In this document: positions 47,420 through 56,460 of the stretch, piece by piece
Layout of the letters: every line of letters begins with the position of its first letter
Numbering within the stretch: position 1 is the stretch's first letter
Assembly (NCBI RefSeq): GCF_029407905.1
Contig: NC_073643.1
Location: 25,076,001-25,140,000 of the forward strand
Direction: 5' to 3'
Source: Bubalus kerabau
Taxonomy: Eukaryota; Chordata; Mammalia; Artiodactyla; Bovidae
Length of the DNA: 64,000 nt
Notes under the pieces: model-generated
What the model was told of the DNA's origin: nothing
What the model saw: only the letters and a program-made list of their open reading frames with translations
The model's database searches: none
Made by a program: the position numbers and the translations under genes

Positions 47420-47522
47420 TTTCCTAATGCAAAGCATTCCAGCTTCACCGTTGTTCCCTTTGCGGTCGGGACCATTTCTGGAAACTGCACTTCTATTTTT
47501 GGTTCATATTCGCCCATCACCC
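47420..47522 (-). CDS. CNTN4: CNTN4 exon, start of Ig domain 3
   Basis: This 103-bp internal exon enters in phase 1 and leaves in phase 2, encoding 33 whole codons. The peptide begins VMGEYEPKIEVQFPE and contains VKLECFALG, whose cysteine is the first of the Ig3 disulfide pair. MGEYEPKIEV is the conserved entry to the third Ig domain in contactins. The acceptor is TTTATTCACAG and the donor is GTAAGT, both strong on the minus strand. The split last codon joins the next exon as Asn, giving LGNPVPT. The preceding exon, which must end in the first base of a glycine codon, was not found up to 64000. The first Ig domains of contactins form the horseshoe that binds partners outside the cell. Confidence 0.92.
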
Positions 47523-48675
47523 CTGTGAATAAACAAAGGAACTAAGCCTTGGAGATTCTTTTAAGACATACACAAGTGTTTTTGTGTTAATGTAGGATGT
47601 TCCTATACATCATTGTGTGTAATTAATCCCTTCATTTAAAGAGGCTCCTATCTCCAACAGCCATGAATTGTGGCTTCTTTCCCAGTTACTGCTAGAGGAA
47701 ATGTGTATTCCAGCACCACACCATCTGCCTAGGATTAAATTCTCCATGTGGACAACTCTGCTTCTCAAAAACACTTTGTTAAAAATGTAGTCATGGAAGA
47801 AAAAAGGGGGGGTGGTTAAGTCCTAGTCACCATTAATACCACATTTTTTTTTTTTTGGAAAAATACTGCAGAAAATTTAAAATATGTTAAAAAATATGTG
47901 CATGCTTTAGTTGTGTCTCTGTAAAGAACATTTCTGAGTAATTAGTTTATAACCACAAATTATCTTTCACTTTTGAAGGCCAATCTGAATGAGTCATAAA
48001 TTGGTATATGCAAGGTAACACAAAGTTCATATATTTTTATTCTATTCTGAAACGATGATAAAAGAATAATAGGTAGTAAATATAGGAAATAGCCTGTAAG
48101 TGATACCCATCTTGCCAACGGTAGTTTTATCATAAAGATCCTATTTTCTTACTTTCCAATATATCAAAAAATTACTGTACAATCATAGCCAAGGTGCCAA
48201 AGCCTAACAAATTAAGTCCATGCTTTATAACTAAATGCTTATGAATTATTTCTCATCAGTCATTCTTAATGCTGTCTACCACTACTCTAGTTGTTTTGAT
48301 AGATTCATTTCTGTTCAATTTCTAGTCATTTTCTACGGCCTCTGATTCAACTGTGGCAATATAAAGTTTAAAATTATCTAGCTCACTAAAACATGATAGG
48401 ATCCTCCATTTCATCTCTTCTTTAGGTTTCCTACAGTTAGAGAAAAAAAAGATCGAAGGATTCAGATGAAAAGGTTCAAAGTAAGGTATGGATAGGGACA
48501 GGAACAATGGCTCAGAGAAACAATTCTATGTGTTTTGCAGAGGTGACCCTCTTTATCTGCAGCTTCATAGCCTGAGCAGCAGCAAGGGAATTTCTTCAAT
48601 GTGTAAAAAAGAAAAAATCAACCCCTAGAGTCAGATGATCTAATAGCCTTGCTAGATTTGTTGAGACGTATGTCA
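47523..48675. other. Intron sequence without recognised features
   Basis: Start (3' end in gene sense) of the upstream intron. Nothing nameable except a T run near 47846. Confidence 0.45.
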
Positions 48676-48677
48676 TC

Positions 48678-48804
48678 AGACCTGGAGAAAGAAAAGGCAA
48701 CCCACTCCAGTATTCTTGCCTGGAGAATCCCATGGATGGAAAAGCCTGGTAGGCTACAGTCCATGGGGTCTCAGAGTCAGACACGACTGAGCAACTTCAC
48801 TTTG
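48678..48804 (+). mobile_element. Bov-tA SINE 3' part
   Basis: CCCACTCCAGTATTCTTGCC, GAATCCCATGGATGGAAAAG and CAGACACGACTGAGCAACTT. The head is missing. Confidence 0.9.
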
Positions 48805-48898
48805 TGCAAAGCTGAACATAGTCATTTTGTTATTTTCTTTTCATAAACTGACAGAGAGGATTGGCCATGGAAGGCATCTCTGAGATTGTTTGGTTCAG

Positions 48899-49035
48899 CA
48901 ATTTTTTTTAATAAAATTTTTTTTGGCCATGCCACATAGCATGTGGGATTTTTAGTTCCCTGACCAGGGATAGAAACTGTACCCCCTGCATTAGAAGCAT
49001 GGAGTCTTAACCACTGGACCACCAGTGAAGTCCCA
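48899..49035 (-). mobile_element. CHR-type SINE
   Basis: The antisense element starts with T-rich tail TTTTTTTTGGCCATGCCACA and continues TTTTTAGTTCCCTGACCAGG. It ends at the head CCACTGGACCACCAGTGAAG. Confidence 0.86.
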
Positions 49036-49651
49036 GTTCAGGATTCTTAATATTGGCATTCACAGATGTACACTTTTCTGAAGAAAGGACCTATACCTAG
49101 CAACAACCTGTTCTAAAAAGAACCTTAAACCCTCCACCAAAATGGAAATCACAGTTCTAGTCTGTCTCTGTCTTTTACAAGCAAGCCTGGAATCCCCAAA
49201 GGGTTAAACAGTTTGTCTTTAGTTTCACAACAGACCAGCATTCAAGGTTGCAAGCCTGGTCCCTGATTTCTGGTCTAAATCTTTTCCTATGGCCTCTCAC
49301 CACTTCGGGAGTAACACTCCCAAACTAAATTCAAATATACTAAATCCATGTGTGACCCACTCAGATACAAAACCATTCTTCTCTTTGTGGCCAGTCTCTG
49401 AGTCCTTTTGCTTTTCCTAGAGCATGTGCCACACAGCTGGACCAGAAAGAGACAGTGCTTACTAACACCTGCATTCACACACTTCTGCTGAACTTGCTAA
49501 CAAACAGCCCAAACAAGTGACTCATCATCCCATAAATATCAGTAGTATGACTCTGAGTGCAGGAACAAGCTAACACCTTTGAGTGCTGTGTGTGTGGCTG
49601 TGTACTCTAAGAGCAGTGTTAATTAAAAAACATCTGCCTTGAGAGGAAGAG

Positions 49652-49968
49652 GTTCTTTTTTTTTTTTTTTTTTCATCTCTCTCTCTCTCCCTTTTTTGGT
49701 TGCCCAGGCGTTCTCTAGTTGTCTGAGTGGAGGCTACTCTGTGCTGTGGTGTGTGCGGTTCTCACTGAGGCATCCTCTCCTGTGGAACATGGACTCGAGG
49801 CGCATGGGCTTCAGTAGCTGCAGCACACGGGCTCAGTAGCTTTGGTCCATGGGCTCTAGTGCTTGGGTTCAGTAGTTGTGGTGCACAGGCTTAGTTGCTC
49901 CGTGGCATGTGGACTCTCTGGACCAAGGATCGAAACTGTATCTCCTGCACTGGCAGGCAGATTCCGAT
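49652..49968 (-). mobile_element. Long CHR-2-like SINE
   Basis: After a T run come GTTCTCTAGTTGTCTGAGTG, GGCTTCAGTAGCTGCAGCAC, GGCTTAGTTGCTCCGTGGCA and CTGCACTGGCAGGCAGATTC. This series of degenerate 'gggctcagtag' units is typical of the long CHR SINE form in antisense. Confidence 0.83.
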
Positions 49969-50439
49969 CTAGAGTGACACAAGAGAACTCCAAGAGAAAA
50001 GGTCTTTTGTCCTCCCAGGATATCAAGACAACTTCCACTGCAGTGCCTCATGCACGGAAGGTAGATGAGATGATAAAGTGAAAATATGGGGGTCAAGGCT
50101 GTGTCAGCCATGATCAGGTTTTCCTAGTCCCCTTGTTCTATAAACACTACATACAAACCTGGTTTCTATAATCCAGCTATGAAAGATACACCAAGGATAA
50201 AAACTATCTCACACAGCTTTGTCCTAAGCAATTGAAACATCACTACTTAGTGTCTGAGGCCCCCTGAACTGTTAATTGCTTATCCTAAAATCTCACCCAT
50301 TATGGCTTAGACTCAAAGTCCTCTCCTTCAGCATCCTGTACCCTTTCCTCAGCACACACTATGCTCTAGCCCACCGCAGTCTGTAAATGACCAAAAAGTA
50401 TTAAACCTTTTGCCTCAGCTCTCACGGTCTCCTCTGACT

Positions 50440-51360
50440 TCTTTTTAAAAACATATAATGTAATGATTTTTAATAAATTGACTGAGTTGGGCAATCATCA
50501 CCATAACTCAATTTACAACATTTCCATCCCCCAAATAATATCCCTCATGCCTGTTTACAGTTAATTCCCAGAAGCAGTCCCAGCCTCAGGCAACCACTAA
50601 TTTGTTTTGTCTATAGATATGCCTTTTCTAGACATTACATATAAATGAAATCATATAACATATGGTCTTTTGCATTTGGTTTCTTTTACTTGGCATAATG
50701 TTATCAAAGTTCATCCATGGCGTGGCTTTTATCAGTGGTTCCTTCCTTTTTACGCCTGTATAATATTCTGCTGTACAGAAGAAAAATATTTTAGTCATCT
50801 GTTCACCAGCTGTATTAGTTTCCTAGGACTGTCCTTGGAAAGAGACACAGACTAAGTGACTTCAAGCAAAATACATTTACTCTCTCACAATTCTGAAGAT
50901 TAGGGGTCGACAGGGCTGTGCTGTCTTTGAAACCATGGAGTATCCTTCCTTGCCTCGTCCTGGCTTGTGGTGGTGGTCATCAATATTCAGGGTGTTTCAT
51001 GGCTTGCAGCTCTGTCAGTCCAACCTCTGATTTGTATGACATTCTCTCCATGGGTCTTCCCACTGTTTTCTTATAAAGACATCAGTCATATTGGGTTAAA
51101 GATTTACCCAATTCCAATATGATCTCATCTAACTAATTTATTTCCTAATAAGGTTGTATTCTTAGGTACTGGAGGTTAGGATTTCAACATATAATATCTT
51201 TTGGGGACACATAATTCAACCCAAGTTACCAGTTGGTGGTCACTTAGGTTGCTTCTTCTTTGGCTATGGCATGGTTTTCACTGCTGTTTAATGAATAATG
51301 TTACCATGAATGTTCACATGCAAGTGTTTCTATGGACACTTTTATATGTTTTCATTTTTC
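50440..51360 (-). mobile_element. Old L1 (L1M-type) 3' end, split by MLT1 LTR
   Basis: The left piece, 50440-50800, has CCTCAGGCAACCACTAATTT and TACTTGGCATAATGTTATCA. The right piece, 51228-51360, has TCACTTAGGTTGCTTCTTCT, AATAATGTTACCATGAATGT and CACATGCAAGTGTTTCTATG. They follow one antisense L1 3' UTR. The LTR occupies the gap. Confidence 0.75.
50812..51226 (-). mobile_element. MLT1-type LTR (ERVL-MaLR), solo remnant
   Basis: Read in antisense, the order is TGTATTAGTTTCCTAGGACT, TCTCTCACAATTCTGAAGAT, CCTTCCTTGCCTCGTCCTGG, TCAGTCATATTGGGTTAAAG, AGGTACTGGAGGTTAGGATT and GGGGACACATAATTCAACCC. This is the reverse of the MLT1 form that starts 'ttgaattgtgtcccc'. It is an ancient non-coding retroviral LTR with no viral gene next to it. 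Confidence 0.72.
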
Positions 51361-51384
51361 TTTTGTTCCCCGTGACTTTTACAT

Positions 51385-51650
51385 GGATGACTTTTGCTTC
51401 AAGTCTCAGCTCAAAAGACTCCCCCTTTGAGAAGTGTTTCTGATCACATTATCTAAAATAGGTGCCTGCTGTCACTCTCTGTGAATATCTTCTTTCCTTT
51501 ATGTTAATTATCATATGTATTTCTCATGTTTAGTTCTGTCTTCCATACAGATTGTAAACCCCATGATATCAAGTAATATGTCTGTCTTTTTCATGCTAGT
51601 TTTTATCTTCGTCTTCACACTTAATAAGTGCTCAGTAAGAAAACCAACAT
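51385..51650 (+). mobile_element. L2 LINE 3' fragment
   Basis: CTTCAAGTCTCAGCTCAAAA, ATTGTAAACCCCATGATATC and ACACTTAATAAGTGCTCAGT fit the sense L2 3' region in order. Confidence 0.65.
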
Positions 51651-52770
51651 AAAACATTTTACAAATAAACTGGGCACTCTCAAATAGCACTGCTGTTTTC
51701 TATCATGTTTATAGCTATTTATACACTTGCCATGTCTTCTGTTGTACTTTCACTTCTTTGAGGAATGGAAGTACTTGTGATTTTTTCTGTTCCTCACAAA
51801 TCTCAGCTCAGTTCAAGGCATATGGGGGGAAAAAAAAACAAACTGTAATAGGTAGGGATTTGTGAAAGGGAGTAAGATGGGGCAATGTGGCCCTTCATAC
51901 TGGGACACATAATAGTCATTAAACCAAACATTTAAGTCTTCTTGGGCATGGAAGTTGTTCTTAAGCATTACCATGGCGATTGGTCAAGTTCACTCACTTC
52001 AGACTATGTTTTTCTAAAATGTGAGAAAACATAATCTGTGCAGGTTGTTTATGTGGTCACATGGAGTGATTTCTGGGTGAATACACAGTGATCTCTATTT
52101 ACGGCTACAGGAACTGAGTAACAGTGTTCTCAGTAATGATGAAGATTGTACTTCATTTACGGCAGTAGTTACAGGACACAAAATTGGGATCAGAGATGGA
52201 GTGGCACGGATTCACTGCTATTTAAAAATTTTTAGTTATATATAAAGACTGTCCTAGCATTTAAGTCATAACAGAAGGAAAGAAGCCATTCTCTTCAACT
52301 ACATTATGAACGTTTTTTGGAACACGTGTGTAGTGTTCCATTTAATTTGCTCACATCTGGCACACGTTACATTTTTATTTGACTATTTCTTTCATTTTAA
52401 CTATTTTGGCCCTTTGCTACTCTCAATTTAAAAAGCTGTTGCCTTTTATATCTTTTAAGAAACACAAGGTCCCTTAAAACAGGAGTGCATTTTTTTCTAG
52501 TCATTCCTCTGACCACCTGCACATTTTTGAACTTAATTGGCCTACAGCTGCTCTGGTGATTTATAGAATAATTAGGCAAAAAGTGATGCCATTGATGGAA
52601 CTGCTTCAGAATCCTTTTTCTATCTTCAAACTATCTGGAAAGGTGGGAAGATAGAAAGGTCTAGGTGCGTCTACATAACCAAGGTAAAGCTGAAGCTAAA
52701 GCGCATACAATGTTGTCAGGATCAACCAGGTCATATAATCTCAGTAATATTTCCTTTCTCCTGACTAAAA
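51651..52770. other. Intron sequence without recognised features
   Basis: No exon or named repeat was recognised. Confidence 0.45.
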
Positions 52771-52775
52771 ATATA

Positions 52776-52857
52776 TATTGGATTGTCCAAAAAATTGTTC
52801 AGATTTTTCCTATAATATCTTATAGAAAAACCCAAAAATGTTTTGGCCAATCTAATA
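52776..52857. mobile_element. Mariner-derived miniature element (MITE)
   Basis: An 82-bp near-palindrome. TATTGGATTGTCCAAAAAAT on the left mirrors ATGTTTTGGCCAATCTAATA on the right, and the inner arms (AGATTTTTCCTATAA / TTATAGAAAAACCC) also pair. TA dinucleotides lie at both ends. It matches the short mariner MITE common in ruminants, known to me as a derivative of a bovine mariner. Confidence 0.8.
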
Positions 52858-53241
52858 CATTGCAGAAAACTCTTGCTTTCAATTCTAAATAGAAGCATCT
52901 GTATCTACAATCTTAAACATAAGGTGAAAAAAGTTTTGATTTATTAAGATGCATTGTCAATGTTTTCTATTCATGGGAGTAAGAACAATGCCACCACCAC
53001 AACAGTGAAAGCTATGTCCCTTGAAATTTGATACATGGAAGTCCTTAGGAGGTAGGGGCTTAGCTGTATTTACATTCTAATGAATTCAATAGACATTCAT
53101 TTAACACCAACCATAACCACAGGGGCACAATGTGCATATCACAGACCTGATCATTATTTTCATGACATTTGTAGTTACCCTTTTCCAAAGCCTTGCATAG
53201 TCATGTGGCAAATGCAGGCAACAATTAATTGTTTATGGAAT

Positions 53242-53480
53242 GTATGTGCGTGTATATGCTAAGTCACTTCAGTTGTGTCTGATTCTTTGCCACCCAATGG
53301 ATAGTATAGCCTGCCAGGCTCCACTGTCCATGGAATTCTCTAGGCAAGACTACTGGAGTGGGTTGCCACGTTCTCCTCTAGGGGATATTCCTGACCCAGG
53401 GATGGAACCCAGGAGACGGCTCTTATGTCTCCTGCATTGGCAGCTGGGTTCTTTACCACTAGCGTCACCTGGCTCAGACA
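53242..53480 (-). mobile_element. Bov-tA SINE between repeated target sites
   Basis: Antisense SINE: TGCTAAGTCACTTCAGTTGT, AAGACTACTGGAGTGGGTTG, TCTTTACCACTAGCGTCACC. The 11-bp sequence GTTTATGGAAT flanks it at 53231-53241 and 53481-53491. Confidence 0.92.
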
Positions 53481-53491
53481 GTTTATGGAAT

Positions 53492-53808
53492 CAGTTCAGT
53501 TACTTCAGGCGCTTATTCGTGCCCGACTCTTTGCAACCCTATGGATTGCAGCATGCCAGGCTTTCCCGTCCATCACCAACTCCAGGAGCTTGCTCAAACT
53601 CATGTCCATCGAGTCAGTGATGCCAATCAACCATCTCAACCTCTGTCGTCCCCTTCTCCTCCTGCCTTTTCCAGCATCAGGGTCTCTTCTAATGAGTCAG
53701 TTCTTCACATCAGGTGGCCAAAGTATTAGCGCTTCAGCTTCAGCATCAATGCTTCCAATGAATATTTAGGATTTCCTTTAGGATTGACTGGTTTGATCTC
53801 CTTCCATG
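53492..53808 (-). mobile_element. BovB LINE 3' fragment at the same target site
   Basis: Antisense BovB 3' end (CGTGCCCGACTCTTTGCAAC, GCTTGCTCAAACTCATGTCC, ATCAGGTGGCCAAAGTATTA, TTGACTGGTTTGATCTCCTT), about 320 bp. Its flanks are GTTTATGGAAT at 53481-53491 and 53809-53819, the same 11 bp that flanks the neighbouring SINE. Confidence 0.92.
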
Positions 53809-53929
53809 GTTTATGGAATAACCATGTTTATTTTCTAAGGAAGGCATGCTACAAATTTCTAGGTGTTTTTTCCAAAACCACTCTTCTCAAACTTTATATC
53901 GCCTGGAGGACGTGAGTGTCTAAATTAGT

Positions 53930-54010
53930 AAGCTGACACGGGGCCTGAGGATGTTCATTTCTCATAAGTTCCCAGCTGATGTTGATGCCGCCTTCCAGGG
54001 AACTTCTGTA
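53930..54010 (-). mobile_element. MER5A-like hAT fragment
   Basis: GGGGCCTGAGGATGTTCATT, TCTCATAAGTTCCCAGCTGA and TGTTGATGCCGCCTTCCAGG are the antisense MER5A central part. Confidence 0.65.
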
Positions 54011-54820
54011 GCAACCATGAGGGGTTAAGCTTTGGACCGTGCGGTAACAGACATCATGGACTAGTCACTGGGAGATGACAAGTAAGCACATCCCACCAGT
54101 GACAAAGCCAATCATGAGCCTGGGTTCTGCAGACAACCCTTGTGGCAATGGCTGTCCTCCTTTCAAAACTGGAAAAACTATTAATGCTGATGCTGATGTC
54201 TGTGAGAACCAGAATGTGACAAAATAACCACCAAATTGCAGACTATAAAAGAGAAATCAGCCACACACCACGCTTGTTTAACTACAATTTGCAGAGCGCT
54301 GTTTTGGCAGAAGGAGGCCAGTTTGCAGAATTTTGTGCCATAAGATTTTGCCAACACCTGCCTTAGCTGGAATCTATGCTTGTAAATTAAACCACAGAAG
54401 GGACTTTTACCAGCTTCCACAGAGTGGGACTTACTACTGAAGAAAAACTGCAAAAGACTGTCTTATGTAGAGCTTCCACATGGCTGTTCTTGAGGAATAA
54501 GTCATATGATATAAAACCCATTTCTCTAAAAATATTTGGAAATATCTGATTAGGCATACTAATTTCTTTGGCTGAGTTCAGAACTTTATTCTTTCAGGAA
54601 AGCCTTGTTTTGCCCTGGGTTGAAGGAGACACTGTAAGATCGAGGGGACTGTCCAAAGACTCTCTATCACTACTCACTCCCTGATCACTGAATTCCCCTG
54701 AGTTAGAGCCAACAATTGTGCAAACAAGAACTTCCCCAGTGCTGGAAAAGAAGAATAAGACACCGGAAGGTTGTCTATCACTTGTTACATGTGAGGTTTT
54801 AATGTGACTTCAAAAACCTG
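54011..54820. other. Intron sequence without recognised features
   Basis: No exon or named repeat recognised. Confidence 0.4.
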
Positions 54821-54826
54821 TGAGAA

Positions 54827-55061
54827 GGACTTCCCTCATGGTCCAGCGGCTACGACTTTGCGCTCCCAATACAGGGGACCTATCTGGTCGGGAAACTAGG
54901 TCCCACATGCTACAGCTAAAGATCCTGCAAGCTGCAACTAAGACCAGCTGCTGCTGCTGCTGCTAAGTTGCTTCAGTCGTGTCCGACTCTGCGAGACCCC
55001 ATAGACAGCAGCCCAACAGGCTCCTCCGTCCCTGGCACAGCCATAAATAAATAAATAAACA

Positions 55062-55070
<9 letters not shown>
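54827..55070 (+). mobile_element. CHR-type SINE split by a Bov-A2 fragment
   Basis: Head GGACTTCCCTCATGGTCCAG to GCTGCAACTAAGACC is followed, after the insert, by AGCCATAAATAAATAAATAA, the expected CHR end. Confidence 0.85.
54946..55038 (-). mobile_element. Bov-A2 SINE fragment inside CHR SINE
   Basis: GCTGCTGCTGCTGCTGCTAA, GTCGTGTCCGACTCTGCGAG and CAGGCTCCTCCGTCCCTGGC form the antisense Bov-A2 tail region. Confidence 0.88.
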
Positions 55071-55093
<23 letters not shown>

Positions 55094-55094
55094 A
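55067..55094. repeat. (AT)n microsatellite
   Basis: About 13 AT units directly follow the CHR SINE tail. Confidence 0.95.
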
Positions 55095-55207
55095 GAGAAA
55101 TCTGTGGGAGGCGAAAACAAATCCCACTGTTTGACCTAATTCAAACCTGCATCTCTTTCCTTACTTCTCAACAGTTACAGTGCAGAGATAATCTGAGCTA
55201 TTCCAGC

Positions 55208-55290
55208 GAGGGGCTTCCCTGGTGGCTCAAATGGTAAAGAATCTGCCTGCAATGCAGGAGACCTGGGTTCAATCCTTGGGTTCCAGAAAG
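55208..55290 (+). mobile_element. Bov-tA SINE head fragment
   Basis: GGGGCTTCCCTGGTGGCTCA, CTGCCTGCAATGCAGGAGAC and GTTCAATCCTTGGGTTCCAG. It stops after about 80 bases. Confidence 0.9.
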
Positions 55291-55699
55291 CTGGATCCTC
55301 TGAAAGTAGAGTAGCTATTTATCTGTGCTTGCCTGGGACAGTCCTGATTTGTAACAAGTTCTGAAGTAATTTGCTAAGAGTTTCCCATTTGGGCAATTAA
55401 TTATAAATCCATCAACTTTTAGGTGAAAGAAAGCCAACTTTAGTCTTTTTGTGACGAAGTACATTTATATTCTTACTACTAAAAGTTCTCTCTACTTGAA
55501 CTAACCTCTCTTTCCCTCTAATTTGTATGCTGTGGTCCTAGTTCAAGTCTTTGGAGCCACAAAGAACAAGTCTTGATGGACAGTCTTCGAGTATTTAAAG
55601 ATATTATTGTGTGGTCAGAGATTAGCAAGGTTAATAATATTTTGTACACAGAGACAGCAAGGATTTTATTTAGGTTTTGTGAGACACTCAATCTCTGAT

Positions 55700-55840
55700 T
55701 CAACTCTGCCATATAGCTAGAAAGTATTCATAGACAATATGTAAACAAATAGTCATGGCTAGTTCCAGTAAGATTTTATTTACAAAAATGGTGATGGGTT
55801 GTGTGTAGCCCATGAACTAAGGGTTGGCTAGGCACTGGGC
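55700..55840 (+). mobile_element. Old mammalian DNA-transposon remnant (hAT/MER5-type)
   Basis: TTCATAGACAATATGTAAAC, AAGATTTTATTTACAAAAAT, TAGCCCATGAACTAAGGGTT is the 3' part of the same family as 974-1147. A further short match (CTTTATTTACAAAAGCAGGC) is at about 56060-56125. Confidence 0.5.
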
Positions 55841-56460
55841 TTAGAAAAAAATGGGGAAGATAGCAAAGTTTGAGAGAGTTGACAGAATTAACAAATTATA
55901 GAACTAACAAGATTTCACCAAGTTTGCCATGCTCAATCACTTACAAGTAAAATAGAGAATGTGACTAAAAATAGGATATCCTTAACAATAGTAATACAAA
56001 TTACAGATAATTAGGAGTTAAGTAGAAATACCTAACATTTCTATGGAGAAAAATGTTAAACTTTATTTACAAAAGCAGGCCATGGGCAAGATATGCCTAT
56101 AGGAGGAAGTGTGCCAACTCATGGTTTAAGCAAATACTGTGTCCACTTCCTGGAATTCTTATCCTCCCTGTTAGACGGAAGCTTCAGCTGATTTCCAAGA
56201 CCAGGCCAGGCTTTCTTACATGCATATCTTGATTATATGCATAAACTCATGGTACCTTCACTGGTCCTGGACAGCTCTGATCAGAGCTGAAGCTTAAATA
56301 ATCCTGCTTTAATTCGCCATCCACCCTAAACTGGCCCCATTCCTGCCTCAGTCTGTAATTAGGCTCCTAAGTCAGGCCACCATATAAGAGGACATAGAAA
56401 GACTTTTGCATCCCTAGCGACAAGACTACAACTGGCACTCAATGAACATTTCTTGGTTAA

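Noticed and set aside
12372..47522. Assignment to CNTN3, CNTN5 or CNTN6 instead of CNTN4
   Set aside because: The Ig4-Ig5 segments, notably around SVIAVGPDFSRTLLKR, fit contactin-4 best as I remember the paralogs. A database alignment would settle the point.
50812..51226. Possible endogenous retrovirus with genes
   Set aside because: Only an MLT1-like LTR sequence is visible. No gag, pol or env reading frame is next to it.
54181..54453. Open frame of 90 codons on the minus strand as a possible upstream exon
   Set aside because: The peptide shows no Ig signature (no W core or D-x-G-x-Y-x-C) and no phase-1 donor ending in a glycine codon, so it is not the missing contactin exon.
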